From NCBI GenBank assembly GCA_937941455.1, contig CALDHM010000019.1, positions 61,940 to 125,939 on the forward strand: a DNA stretch of 64,000 nt, read 5' to 3'. Position 1 is the stretch's first letter, and each line of letters starts with the position of its first letter. Below, piece by piece: positions 35,333-45,455 of the stretch. The translations under genes and the position numbers were made by a program. Source of the DNA: an uncultured Pirellulaceae bacterium (GTDB lineage Bacteria; Planctomycetota; Planctomycetia; Pirellulales; Pirellulaceae). The notes under the pieces were generated by a model. That model saw nothing but the letters and a program-made list of their open reading frames with translations, was not told the DNA's origin and ran no database searches.

Positions 35333-36247
35333 ATGATCGAAACCTTGCTTCACGAGATCGTGGATTACGCCGGCCTTTTTCCACCGGCCGGCTTGGGAAT
35401 GCCCGATGCGGTCAAAAATTATGCCGTTTATCGCAATTCGACCGAGCGCTGGATGCTCGGCAAATTTGTCGTTTCACTGGCACGCTTAGATGAATTCCGT
35501 GAGTGGGCTTTCGACCTGGTCTCGGTGACCGACCCGTGGCCGATCAGTGTGTTGTTGCCGTCCCCTCAGGGCGATGGTGCCGCTTTTCGGCAGGGACTCG
35601 AAATGGTTCGCGAATTTAACGTGCAGAATCCGTCCCTGCAAATCGATTCGATCGAAACCAAACTGGACGATCTGGCAGCGGGCGAAACTGTCTTGGCCAA
35701 ATGGCCATCCTCGCTTAACTGCTTCTGGGAAATCGACCTCGATGATCAAATGGTCGACAAAGTCAAATGGATACAGCGGCACGGGCCACCGCACGCAGCC
35801 AAGGTTCGTACGGGTGGAATTCATGCGGCGATGATTCCTGCCGTGGAACGACTGGCAAGTTTCATCAGAGCCTGCGCCGAACACGAGGTGCCGTTCAAGG
35901 CAACTGCCGGGTTGCATCATCCGATTCGCAGTGAATTCAAGTTGACCTACGCCGATGATGCGCCCACCGCGACGATGCACGGATTTTTGAACGTTTTCAT
36001 CGGGGCCTTGCTGGCCAAGACTCATTTCCTAATGGCTGAGCAAATCGCCGTGATCCTGTCTTGCCGCTCGAGTACAGAGTTTACAATCGCCGACGATCGC
36101 GTTGGCTGGGGGATGTGGTTCGTCGAGCCTTGGGCGGTCGAACAAGCCCGCAAGAATTTCGCGATCTCATTTGGTTCATGTTCCTTTGTCGAACCGACTT
36201 CGGAGTTGCGGCAACTTGGGTTCCTCGACTTGCACCATTTGGGTTGA
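35333..36247 (+). CDS. Conserved protein upstream of fumarylacetoacetase
   Basis: A 304-residue protein, no signal or membrane segments. It reads as an alpha/beta enzyme fold with several His-rich motifs (KVRTGGIHAAMIPAVERL; KATAGLHHPIRSEFKLTY). The ATG is the first clear start, weak ribosome site. It lies 82 bases before fahA on the same strand and probably belongs to the same pathway. I do not recognise the family and will not assign a reaction. Confidence 0.68.
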   Translation: MIETLLHEIVDYAGLFPPAGLGMPDAVKNYAVYRNSTERWMLGKFVVSLARLDEFREWAFDLVSVTDPWPISVLLPSPQGDGAAFRQGLEMVREFNVQNPSLQIDSIETKLDDLAAGETVLAKWPSSLNCFWEIDLDDQMVDKVKWIQRHGPPHAAKVRTGGIHAAMIPAVERLASFIRACAEHEVPFKATAGLHHPIRSEFKLTYADDAPTATMHGFLNVFIGALLAKTHFLMAEQIAVILSCRSSTEFTIADDRVGWGMWFVEPWAVEQARKNFAISFGSCSFVEPTSELRQLGFLDLHHLG

Positions 36248-36329
36248 ACTCGCAGACCGAAAATAACCTCTAGAGCGACGAGTTTGTCGACATCTCACAG
36301 CTAATAATATAGACTTCGGAACGATCGGC

Positions 36330-37670
36330 ATGCCTTATCCCATTGACGAGACGCACGCGGAATCGCTGACCAGTTGGGTCGAATCCGCGAACTCACCGAC
36401 CAGCGATTTTCCGGTTCAGAATTTGCCGTATTGCGTGTTCCGCGAATTGCGGGGCGGAGAGCCGCGCATCGGCGTCGCGATTGGCGATCAGATCTTGGAT
36501 TTGCGCCGCTGCGCGAATGCTGGGTTGCTGCCGGCAGCGGCGGACGAGGCCGTCGATCACCACGACCTGTCGCGTTTGATGGCGCTAAGCCTCAGCGATC
36601 GGCTCGAATTGCGGCATTGCCTGAGCAACGGTTTGAGCGACTCCTATTCACCGATCGCCGAGAACCGGGAGAGATTGCTACTGCCGCAGACTTCTGTGGA
36701 GTTCTTGCTGCCGACCCACGTCGGAAATTACACCGATTTCTATGCGAGCATCTACCATGCGACCAACGTTGGCAGCATGCTCCGGCCAGACAATCCATTG
36801 TTGCCGAACTACAAACATATCCCGATCGGCTACCATGGACGCGCGTCGAGTGTCATGGTCAGCGGAACCCCCTGCCGCCGTCCCTCTGGCCAACTCCCGC
36901 CCGGTGAAGGGGAAACGAAACCAACCTTTGGGCCTTGCAAAAATCTCGACTATGAACTCGAAGTCGGAGCGTTCATTGGACTTGGAAACGCCTTGGGTGA
37001 AACGATCCCAATTGCCAAGGCCGATGACCATTTGTTCGGACTCTGCCTCCTCAACGATTGGAGCGCTCGGGACATGCAACGCTGGGAGTATCAACCCCTG
37101 GGTCCATTTTTGGCCAAATCCTTTTTGACCACGATTTCACCGTTTGTCGTTACGCTGGAGGCTCTCGCTCCATTCCGCACGGCAGCCTTCGCAAGGACTG
37201 CAGGTGATCCGGAACCGTTGGATTACTTGCGTGATGACGGCAACGCGAGGTCGGGTGGGATCGATCTGCACTTGGAGGTCTATCTGTCGTCCGCAACGAT
37301 GCGAAATCAAGGCCAAGAGCCGTTGCGACTCAGCCGCAGTAATTTAACGTCACTGTACTGGACGATCGGACAAATGGTGACGCACCATGCGAGCAACGGT
37401 TGCAATCTGCAAACGGGAGATCTGTTGGGGACGGGAACCGTGAGCGGCCCGGAACGAGACGCTCGTGGCTGCTTGCTGGAATTGACCTGGGACGGCGAGT
37501 ATGGTCAACCGGTACCCGGAAGCCAACGGACCGCAATCAATCTGCCAACCGGTGAAAAACGAATGTTTCTCCTCGGTGGCGACCAAGTCGCTCTGCGGGG
37601 ATTCTGCCAGCGGCCGGGCTTTCGCCGAATTGGTTTCGGGGCCTGTACCGGTGTTGTCGTCGACGGTTGA
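36330..37670 (+). CDS. fahA: Fumarylacetoacetase
   Basis: A 446-residue FahA of normal length. The N-terminal domain precedes the catalytic core with VGNYTDFYASIYHATNVG, YKHIPIGYHGRASS, LDYELEVGAFIGLGNALGE and LNDWSARDMQRWEYQPLGPF. These include the metal-binding Asp/Glu cluster and the catalytic His. It cleaves fumarylacetoacetate to fumarate and acetoacetate in tyrosine catabolism. Paired with the conserved gene just upstream. Confidence 0.92.
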   Translation: MPYPIDETHAESLTSWVESANSPTSDFPVQNLPYCVFRELRGGEPRIGVAIGDQILDLRRCANAGLLPAAADEAVDHHDLSRLMALSLSDRLELRHCLSNGLSDSYSPIAENRERLLLPQTSVEFLLPTHVGNYTDFYASIYHATNVGSMLRPDNPLLPNYKHIPIGYHGRASSVMVSGTPCRRPSGQLPPGEGETKPTFGPCKNLDYELEVGAFIGLGNALGETIPIAKADDHLFGLCLLNDWSARDMQRWEYQPLGPFLAKSFLTTISPFVVTLEALAPFRTAAFARTAGDPEPLDYLRDDGNARSGGIDLHLEVYLSSATMRNQGQEPLRLSRSNLTSLYWTIGQMVTHHASNGCNLQTGDLLGTGTVSGPERDARGCLLELTWDGEYGQPVPGSQRTAINLPTGEKRMFLLGGDQVALRGFCQRPGFRRIGFGACTGVVVDG

Positions 37671-37944
37671 TATTTCGGGGGGCGCGGTCGCGGCGGTTAA
37701 AAAAAGCGGAGGAATCCCCGAGAAAATCGCGCGCATCGCTGTCGATCATGCTTCTCCTTCAATGATGCGCCGCCCCCCAATCTATTCAGATAGCTGAGCC
37801 AGTGCGGAAACGTTTTGACGCTGTCAATCGATTTTGTCGCATCAAAATTGTCCCGCAAAAGGTTTCCTCGGCCAGCTCAAGGGGGATAATGAGAAGAGAA
37901 GGAAAAAGGATTGCGAGGTGCCAGCGCTTTTTTTGCGAGGATAC

Positions 37945-39033
37945 ATGTCCGCATTGAATTCGATTCGATGGATTTACAGTGATCCGAAAACGCTGATTTC
38001 TTCGGTTTTGATTGGCCTTTCGGCGGTTGTTAGCATTGGCTGCCAACCTCAAATTGCGATTGAAACCCAAATCGTGCCTTTGGAAAAATCTGGTTTACCG
38101 ATCCGTCCCGCGACGGAAGATCGCATGGTGGTCGCCGTAGCACAACGGCCCACGGCAACTTGGTTTTTTAAGTTTACCGGCACCAGTCGGGCAATGGCGG
38201 AAACGGCCGCTGCCTGGGAAGCTTTTTTGAAAAGTGTTCGCTTCGATCCTCAGGACGAGCCCGTTTGGGACGTGCCCTCGGGATGGCGCAGTCTCAAACC
38301 GACCAATGATTCGCCGATGTCGACACGTTTCGCAACCTTTGTCATCCCCAATGGGTTCAAAGACAAATTAGAACTCGTTGTTTCCAGCCTTGGCCCCGAT
38401 TTCGATCGACTCGCTAATTTCAATCGATGGCGCGGCCAACTTGGACTTGCCCCCATTTCCGAGGAAGAGCTGGAAAACGAAACCGGCGAGTTTGCGTATC
38501 GTGACGGAACTTTTTTGGTATTCGATCGTACAGGAGTCAATCGCAGAGGGATGGCCCCTGCCGCGTCAGCCAATCAGAATGTCGCGCCTCCCCCGAGTCG
38601 TAGAGAACTGGATTACACGATCCCATCTGGCTGGTCAGTCAGTAATCAAGAAGCCTTTGTGAACCTTCGTTTGGAGAAGTCGTTCGACGGGGGAGTCGCC
38701 TCGATTTCCGTCACCGCGTTGCCGGAGCAGATGGTGACGTGGGAGGAATCTGTGCAAAATTGGCTCGCGGAGACTGGTTCCCCACTGACGGCCAGCGACG
38801 CCGCGCAAACCTTGACCCGCGCCGTGACGGTTGTTAACGCCGCCGCTCGGCGGATCGATTTGAATGGGGAGCAAGGGACCGGGAAGGCCGTTTCGGCCGT
38901 CATGTTCATCGCCGACGGCGTAGCTTGGTTCGTCAAATTGAGCGGATCCGCCGACGCCGTAAAGGCGAGCCGAGAGGATTTCGACCGATTTCTCGACAGC
39001 TTGCGATTTAAGACACCGAATTCCGTCAATTAA
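37945..39033 (+). CDS. Lipoprotein with two repeated domains
   Basis: A 362-residue probable lipoprotein: the signal ends in a lipobox, LSAVVSIGC. The mature protein holds two similar units. The first ends WFFKFTGTSRAMAETAAAWEAF and the second WFVKLSGSADAVKASREDFDRF, each followed by LxSxRF, indicating an internal duplication. The ATG at 37945 has GAGG close upstream. It lies 20 bases before the ResB-CcsA gene, so a link to cytochrome c assembly is possible but unproven. Confidence 0.72.
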   Translation: MSALNSIRWIYSDPKTLISSVLIGLSAVVSIGCQPQIAIETQIVPLEKSGLPIRPATEDRMVVAVAQRPTATWFFKFTGTSRAMAETAAAWEAFLKSVRFDPQDEPVWDVPSGWRSLKPTNDSPMSTRFATFVIPNGFKDKLELVVSSLGPDFDRLANFNRWRGQLGLAPISEEELENETGEFAYRDGTFLVFDRTGVNRRGMAPAASANQNVAPPPSRRELDYTIPSGWSVSNQEAFVNLRLEKSFDGGVASISVTALPEQMVTWEESVQNWLAETGSPLTASDAAQTLTRAVTVVNAAARRIDLNGEQGTGKAVSAVMFIADGVAWFVKLSGSADAVKASREDFDRFLDSLRFKTPNSVN

Positions 39034-39053
39034 CAGAGGGCAGATCGGAAATC

Positions 39054-42000
39054 ATGACAACTGTTCCATCGTATCCCCGTAGCGAAACCCCCGCAGCTAC
39101 GTTAACCGTTCCGTCGATTTCGCTTTCGCGTCTCGGTTGGGCGGTCCTCGAGGGACTGGGTTCGCTCAAGCTGACCGTTGCGCTGCTGATCATTGCTGTG
39201 TTCGTTGTTTGGGTATCGAGCTTGCAGCAAACCAGAATGGACGTCTGGGCAGTCAAAAGCCAACATTTCTCCAGCCCGATCGTCCGCATTCCCTACTCCG
39301 TCTTTTTGCCCCCCGCTTGGTTTCCTCATTTGCAAAATGTGCCGGGGGCCTGCCATTTGCCCAGCGGTTTGTCGATTCTCATCGCAATGATGGTCAACTT
39401 GCTGGCCGCCCATCTGGTTCGCATGCGGATTCAGGCCACGGGCCAGCGGTTGATGCTCGGGCTGATCGTGGCCGCGATCGGAGTGGCGGTAACCTGGCTC
39501 GTGGTGTTTAGCAACCAAAACCCGAGCGGGTTCCAAGCGAACGCTTCAACCGATTTTTTTCGACAATTGTGGTGGATTGTACAGTTCGTCGTTCTCGGTC
39601 TGGGCTGTGCCGCCTTGGTACAAGCCTATCGACTCCCACGGGAGCAGATGCTGGGGAAAATCAGTCTGGGCTTCACCGGAGCCGCGCTACTGGCCTTGTT
39701 GGTGTTTCTGTTTGCCATGGGGGACAAAGCTTTCATCGGGGATTCGGCGATGCGGATCCTGTGGCAATTGATCCAGGGCACGATGGCCGCTGCCGTGATG
39801 ATGGTCGCCTGCTCGCTGCTCTTCAAACGTAAGGGAGCCGTCGTGTTGATCCATCTCGGCATCATGATGTTGATGGCGAACGAATTGTATGTTTCGCTAA
39901 CGAATGTCGAACAACAGATGATGATCTACGAAGGGGAATCGACGTCGATCGCCGTCGACATTCGCAACACAGAATTGATCGTGGTGGATGCCGAAGATCC
40001 GGACAATACCAAAATCGTCTCGGTGCCCGCGAGCCGGCTGCAGGTTGGTCAAACGGTATCCCACCCTGATTTGCCATTCGACCTCAAGATTCTGAATTAT
40101 TTCACCAATTCATCGCTTGAGCGAATCGCCTCGGAAGATCGTCGCGAGAATCGAGCGACCGCAGGACTTGGAAAAGTTTTTCGCGCCGTGGCACTCCCCC
40201 CGACGCCGGCGGTCGGTTCGGAACGCAGCCACGATCGTGCGGCGACGTATGTCGAATTGATCAACAAACAGAATGGTGCCTCGCTGGGGACTTATCTCGT
40301 CAGCATGCTCGCTTACGAAAACGAAGTACTGGATACCGTGAACTTCGGCCAGAAAACCTATCATCTCGGCCTGCGGCACAAGACGTACATCAAGCCCTAC
40401 GCAGTGACTTTGGTCGATGCCGAACGAACGGTTTATCCCGGCACGAATATCCCGAAATCTTTTTCATCCGATCTGCTGCTGACCGACACGCGGCACGCCC
40501 TGCTCGACTCGCCGCAGCGCGTATGGATGAACAACCCGTTGCGGTACGGCAACGAGACTTTTTACCAATCGGGGATGGATAACGTGAACGGACGGGAATA
40601 CACAGTGCTGCAAATTGTCAAAAACGGCGGTTGGATGATTCCCTATGTGGCCTGCATGTTCGTTGTGCTTGGGCTCTTGTTCCAATTCAGCAACACGCTC
40701 GACAAGATGTTGCAAAGCTCTGCGTCGATTGCCATCGTGGGGGCGCGGCCTTTCAACCTGCTGGTGTTTTATTTGATGTTGGCCATGGTCGGGCTACCGC
40801 TGGCGGGTTACGCTCTGCGAGCTGTTAGTTCGGCCGCTCGCCCCAAGGTGGTCGCCGGTGATTTGCGCTTCGAAAAAATTGGTAGCATCCCCCTGTTGTA
40901 TGAAGGACGACTCCAACCCCTCGACTCGCTGGCTCGTAACACAGCTCGGCAATTGAGCGCGCGCGAGGAAGTTCTGGCTTTCGACGATCAACGCCAACCA
41001 GCGATTCGTTGGTTCATCGACACGGTCTTTCGGCTACCGGGCTGGGAAAACTACAAAGTGCTCCGTATCACGGACCTGAATGTCCTGAATGAACTCAAAT
41101 TGAAGCCGGCGAGTCCCTTCCTGTACTCGTTCGCCGATTTGGCAAAATCGGTCGAAGTGAACGGAAAAGAAAAGCCACGTTTCATGATCATGGAAGAACT
41201 GGTCCGCTCAGCACGCGACCTGGCGCCGGAGGCGCTTTCGATTAGCCAAAAACGTATGATTGAATTGCACAAAAAAGTTACCAAGATCAAAAACCTGCAA
41301 GTCGCCATCGGCGATCCGGCGCATACTGAGTCGCAAGAAGGCTTTGCCGGCCGTTTGCAGATCGGCAGCCGGTTGGCCGAAGCCACCGATTTGCCGTTGC
41401 TGGTTCGTGTCCGCGCCGATCCCGACAAATGGATTACCTTGGCGACCGCCCACAATCGCCGCTGGCTGGCGGAATACGCCAGAAAGCTGGGGGCCAAAGA
41501 TGCTGCAGATGTGGCACGTATCATCAGCATGGACCAGGTCGAGCCATCCATCCGGCGTGAATTGATCAACGACGAAACACTCAAACTGCTTAAACAGGAT
41601 CCTGAAATCCAACAAATCCTCAATAGACATCGCGGCGCGCAAGGTCCTGAAAATAATCTTCTCGCGGAACTGCGAAAATTGCCCGAATCGAAATTGAATG
41701 GCATCACGGCGCAGGCCGAAGCGAACACCGATCGACAAATGGCCCAAGTGCGGGAACGACTCGTGGCCGAAATTCAGCGCAATGTCGAGGCGATAGGCTT
41801 CGACCCCGAACTGGCCAATCGCCCACCGACCATTGATGAAACGCCCGTGCTGTTAGAGAAATTGGTGAATGAGAAAAACGCTACCGAATTGCATGCCTCA
41901 ATCGACAGCTATCTGACACACCTCAAAAACACGAAGCCGGGAAGCTGGCGATTATCGATCGAAACGTTTTACAACTACTTTTCGCCGTTTTATCTCGCGA

Positions 42001-42908
42001 TGATCTTCTACCTCGTCGGTGCGGTGATCGCGACGATTGCGTTCGTGGGTTTCCCGCGAGAAATCGGTCGAGTTGCTAGCCTGATACTTCTGGCCGGGTT
42101 CCTGATCCACTTGGCAGGAGTGATCCTGCGCGTGGTGATCTCGGGGCGGCCACCGGTTACCACTTTGTACTCTTCGGCAATATTTATCTCGCTCTGTTGC
42201 GTGGGGCTATTGTTGCTCGTGGAGCGGGTGACGCGAATCAATGTCGGCAATGTCCTGGCAGGCGCCTCGGGATTAGGTATGCTGCTGTGGGCTTGGACCA
42301 TGAGTATCAAGGACGGAGATACCTTTACGGTGCTTGTGGCGGTTCTCGACACCCAATTCTGGTTGTCCACCCACGTGATCTGTATTTCGCTCGGCTATGT
42401 GGCGACCTATGTCGCGGGAGCCGTTGGTGTCGCGATGCTGTTGATCTGGCTTATCAACTATCTCCGCGGCAAACTCCCTCAGATAAGCAACTCGATCCAA
42501 GCAATGGCTAACGTCGTGTACGGCATCACCTGCTTCGCGTTGCTATTCAGTTTCTTTGGCACGGTCCTGGGCGGATTGTGGGCCGACGATTCATGGGGAA
42601 GATTCTGGGGTTGGGACACCAAGGAAAACGGGGCGCTCATGATCGTCTTCTGGAATGCGGTTCTGTTGCACGCGCGCTGGGCCGGACTAATTCGGGCCAA
42701 AGGAATCGCCGCAATCGCGACGTTGGGCATTGCCGTTACTTTCTGGTCGTGGCAAGGCGTCAATTTGCTCGCCGTTGGACTGCACAATTATGGGTTCAGC
42801 GAGGAAGGCTTGCAGCTTATGTTTGCGATACTGGGAAGCAGCATCTTGATCTCGTTGATCGGTCTCATTCCCGAGCCGAATGTAACGGAAAAGATCAAAT
42901 TAGCTTAG
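39054..42908 (+). CDS. ResB-CcsA fusion, system II cytochrome c synthetase
   Basis: A 1284-residue membrane protein joining the ResB/CcsB half to CcsA. The N-terminal part has several membrane helices and a long periplasmic region with conserved ESTSIAVDIRNTELI and a YGNETFYQSGMD motif. A soluble middle section (about 615-960, YEGRLQPLDSLARNTARQLS) precedes the CcsA helices. The CcsA part ends with the haem-handling tryptophan motif WGRFWGWDTKENGAL near residue 1181. It delivers haem and attaches it to apocytochrome c outside the membrane. The fused form is known in several phyla. Confidence 0.88.
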   Translation: MTTVPSYPRSETPAATLTVPSISLSRLGWAVLEGLGSLKLTVALLIIAVFVVWVSSLQQTRMDVWAVKSQHFSSPIVRIPYSVFLPPAWFPHLQNVPGACHLPSGLSILIAMMVNLLAAHLVRMRIQATGQRLMLGLIVAAIGVAVTWLVVFSNQNPSGFQANASTDFFRQLWWIVQFVVLGLGCAALVQAYRLPREQMLGKISLGFTGAALLALLVFLFAMGDKAFIGDSAMRILWQLIQGTMAAAVMMVACSLLFKRKGAVVLIHLGIMMLMANELYVSLTNVEQQMMIYEGESTSIAVDIRNTELIVVDAEDPDNTKIVSVPASRLQVGQTVSHPDLPFDLKILNYFTNSSLERIASEDRRENRATAGLGKVFRAVALPPTPAVGSERSHDRAATYVELINKQNGASLGTYLVSMLAYENEVLDTVNFGQKTYHLGLRHKTYIKPYAVTLVDAERTVYPGTNIPKSFSSDLLLTDTRHALLDSPQRVWMNNPLRYGNETFYQSGMDNVNGREYTVLQIVKNGGWMIPYVACMFVVLGLLFQFSNTLDKMLQSSASIAIVGARPFNLLVFYLMLAMVGLPLAGYALRAVSSAARPKVVAGDLRFEKIGSIPLLYEGRLQPLDSLARNTARQLSAREEVLAFDDQRQPAIRWFIDTVFRLPGWENYKVLRITDLNVLNELKLKPASPFLYSFADLAKSVEVNGKEKPRFMIMEELVRSARDLAPEALSISQKRMIELHKKVTKIKNLQVAIGDPAHTESQEGFAGRLQIGSRLAEATDLPLLVRVRADPDKWITLATAHNRRWLAEYARKLGAKDAADVARIISMDQVEPSIRRELINDETLKLLKQDPEIQQILNRHRGAQGPENNLLAELRKLPESKLNGITAQAEANTDRQMAQVRERLVAEIQRNVEAIGFDPELANRPPTIDETPVLLEKLVNEKNATELHASIDSYLTHLKNTKPGSWRLSIETFYNYFSPFYLAMIFYLVGAVIATIAFVGFPREIGRVASLILLAGFLIHLAGVILRVVISGRPPVTTLYSSAIFISLCCVGLLLLVERVTRINVGNVLAGASGLGMLLWAWTMSIKDGDTFTVLVAVLDTQFWLSTHVICISLGYVATYVAGAVGVAMLLIWLINYLRGKLPQISNSIQAMANVVYGITCFALLFSFFGTVLGGLWADDSWGRFWGWDTKENGALMIVFWNAVLLHARWAGLIRAKGIAAIATLGIAVTFWSWQGVNLLAVGLHNYGFSEEGLQLMFAILGSSILISLIGLIPEPNVTEKIKLA

Positions 42909-43041
42909 GCTTTATGCGCAAACCTTTCAGATGCCGCACATGAGCCTGCAGTTCTGGCAAAAACCGCACGCTAGAGCGTTTCGGCTAAAAGCATTGACGC
43001 CACTCCTCATGCTTTGCCACAAACGTAACAGACGCAACCGA

Positions 43042-44277
43042 TTAGCGGCGCAAGGTGCCGTCCGATTGATGCGCTGTTTCGGGCGGCGAGTCAAGTTGGA
43101 ACGCCTTCAATAGCGCCACGCCGCGATCGTTCAAGTTCGCCATGTCGTAGCGGGAATCGCTAGGATTTTCCAGAAAGTCTATCGATGTTAACAGATGCGC
43201 CGCATACTGCAATCGAAGTGCAATCGGCGGCCCCAGCACTTGTGACTTGTCTCGCCGAACCGCGGCCAATTCATCAAGATACAAATGACTATTCACAATC
43301 TGGAATTGCGTGCTGAACTCGCGAATCGCCGGTTCCGATTCAGGGCACTTCATCAAGGCTGACATGATTTTTTGTCCGCTAGCCGAATAATGACTCGTTA
43401 TGGCGTAGACCGACCCCGCGGCCGAAACAATTCGTCCCTCGCGGATGCGACACTCCCGGAGTTGAACATCAGCAGCCCCTGTGACTTCCAGTTGATAACC
43501 CGCCGTGAGCGTCGCAAGATCAAGTTGATTGATCCTGCCGCTCACCGTTCCCTCGAGCCCCCGCATGGTCTGACTAAGTTGGGCTTCTCCAGAGAATGAA
43601 CCCTGCGAGACCAGGAATGACTCGGTACCAACAATACCTCGCAATAACCAAAACGGCAGGACGTTTTCTCCCGTCACCAAGCGAAAGCCTTGACGACCAT
43701 CGGGCAAATCCCGGCTCAGCTCAACGAGAACGGGCTCGCGCGAACCGCCTTTGTAGAGTTGAGCCCGCATCACAGTTTTGCCGATCGTGTCTGTCTCGAT
43801 GATCGCCTGCAGCGGGCCATACAATTCAGCGCGCTGCGCATCGTGTGAATCCTGAATTTCCAGTTTATCGACCCACAGTTCCCAACGGGTTGCCGATTTA
43901 CTTGACGACAACATCTGCCGCTGAAGCGTTGACAGCAGTTGCCCCAAGCCGCTGGCCGAAAAATGGAGCGTCCCGGCAATCGCGATTTCATTGACGTCGC
44001 CTCGTCGGGTGACCTTCAGCGAAGAAATTCGCGAAACGTCCCGTAGCTTAGGATCAGCCAATTGCACTTCGAAGAATTCCAAACTTCGCCAATCCGGAGT
44101 CTCGACCCTTGCAAACCGCAGATCCAGGTTCGTTTCCGACTTGACCAACTTTTCCCAATCCTTTGTGGTGGGACGATGAGTGATCAGGTACGTGGTTCCG
44201 CCCAATGGACAAAGGCACAGGACGAGATACAGCAATCTGCAAACAGCACGCCGTTGTTTATCGCTAAGCGGTTTCAT
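43042..44277 (-). CDS. Hypothetical protein with N-terminal membrane anchor
   Basis: A 411-residue protein with one N-terminal hydrophobic segment (AVCRLLYLVLCLCPLGGTTYLI) and a long, beta-rich exported part (IAIAGTLHFSASGLGQLLSTL; GTVSGRINQLDLATLTAGYQ). This layout resembles AsmA/YhdP-like membrane-anchored proteins, but I see no firm family motif. It follows aroC by 35 bases on the same strand. Function unknown. Confidence 0.65.
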   Translation of the reverse strand: MKPLSDKQRRAVCRLLYLVLCLCPLGGTTYLITHRPTTKDWEKLVKSETNLDLRFARVETPDWRSLEFFEVQLADPKLRDVSRISSLKVTRRGDVNEIAIAGTLHFSASGLGQLLSTLQRQMLSSSKSATRWELWVDKLEIQDSHDAQRAELYGPLQAIIETDTIGKTVMRAQLYKGGSREPVLVELSRDLPDGRQGFRLVTGENVLPFWLLRGIVGTESFLVSQGSFSGEAQLSQTMRGLEGTVSGRINQLDLATLTAGYQLEVTGAADVQLRECRIREGRIVSAAGSVYAITSHYSASGQKIMSALMKCPESEPAIREFSTQFQIVNSHLYLDELAAVRRDKSQVLGPPIALRLQYAAHLLTSIDFLENPSDSRYDMANLNDRGVALLKAFQLDSPPETAHQSDGTLRR

Positions 44278-44312
44278 CTTGAATTCGCTCCTCGCATCCT
44301 TGCATATTCGGT

Positions 44313-45455
44313 TTATCGTGCCGCGGCGAGAGCCAAGAAACGTTGGTAGCGGTCCTCGATCTCTGCCAGACTATCCCCACCAAACTTCTCGATGAATGCT
44401 GACGCGATTTCAAACATCACGACATGCTGCACGATCACGCTGGCCGCGGGCACGGCGCAGATATCGCTCCGCTCGTAACTTGCTCCCATCGGCTGTTTTG
44501 TCTCCATGTCGATCGACTCCAGCGGTTTTTGCAAGGTGCTGATCGGCTTCTTGGCCGCGCGAATAACCAGCGGTTGACCATTGGTCATGCCCGCCTCCAG
44601 CCCCCCAGCGTTGTTAGTAGGACGCACGTATCCGAGATCCGCCTCACCGCGTCGATTCTCGTCGAATTGAATCGGATCGTGCACCTGAGAACCGCGGCGT
44701 CGTGCGGCCTCGAAGCCCAATCCAATCTCGACCCCCTTGATCGCCTGCACCGACATCACTGCTTGAGCCAGGCGGCCGTCGAGCTTGCGATCCCACTGCG
44801 TATGGGATCCTAATCCGAACGGCAGCCCCTCGACACGAACCTCGATGATGCCCCCCACCGTATCTCCGCTCTCGCGCGCCTGGTCGATGACTTGTTTGAC
44901 TTGGGGATCGTAGGATGCGTTCAGCGAAAAAACTTCACTGCGATCCCGCTCGGTAAGTTGTTCGTCAAACGGCAAATGCTTCAACGGTGGAATCGCGAGC
45001 CCCCCGATTTCGACCACATAGCCAATCGCTCGAATATTGAATCGCTGCAAGAGTTGAGAAACGAACGCGCCTGCAGCAACGCGAGCGGCTGTCTCTCGAG
45101 CGCTGGCCCGCTCCAGTACCCCGCGGATACTCCCGAGATACTTGATCGCCCCGGGTAGATCGCCGTGGCCTGGCCGCGGCCTGGGCAACTCCAGCAATCG
45201 TGGCAACTTGAAATCATTGTTATCGATTCGCAAATGAATCGGGCTGCCGATCGTTGCTCCATTCCAGACGCCCGACAAGATTTCGACTTTATCTTCTTCC
45301 AGGCTTTGCCGCTTGCCGCGACCATACCCCATCTGCCGTCGCCGCAACTCTCGGTCGATCGCCTCAGTATCGATCGGAACACCGGCTGGGAATCCATCGA
45401 TCAGTGCCGATAAACATCGGCCGTGCGATTCGCCGCTGGTCAAGTAACGTAACAT
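44313..45455 (-). CDS. aroC: Chorismate synthase
   Basis: A 380-residue AroC. Typical motifs are TSGESHGRCLSALIDGFPAG, RRRQMGYGRGKRQSLEEDKVE (partial), RPGHGDLPGAIKYLG, RASARETAARVAAGAF and the NAGGLEAGMTNGQPLVIRAA region. It uses reduced FMN to make chorismate, the branch point to aromatic amino acids and folate. The ATG at 45455 follows a TTG at 45458. Together with pheA at 61 kb it indicates full aromatic amino acid synthesis. Confidence 0.93.
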   Translation of the reverse strand: MLRYLTSGESHGRCLSALIDGFPAGVPIDTEAIDRELRRRQMGYGRGKRQSLEEDKVEILSGVWNGATIGSPIHLRIDNNDFKLPRLLELPRPRPGHGDLPGAIKYLGSIRGVLERASARETAARVAAGAFVSQLLQRFNIRAIGYVVEIGGLAIPPLKHLPFDEQLTERDRSEVFSLNASYDPQVKQVIDQARESGDTVGGIIEVRVEGLPFGLGSHTQWDRKLDGRLAQAVMSVQAIKGVEIGLGFEAARRRGSQVHDPIQFDENRRGEADLGYVRPTNNAGGLEAGMTNGQPLVIRAAKKPISTLQKPLESIDMETKQPMGASYERSDICAVPAASVIVQHVVMFEIASAFIEKFGGDSLAEIEDRYQRFLALAAAR

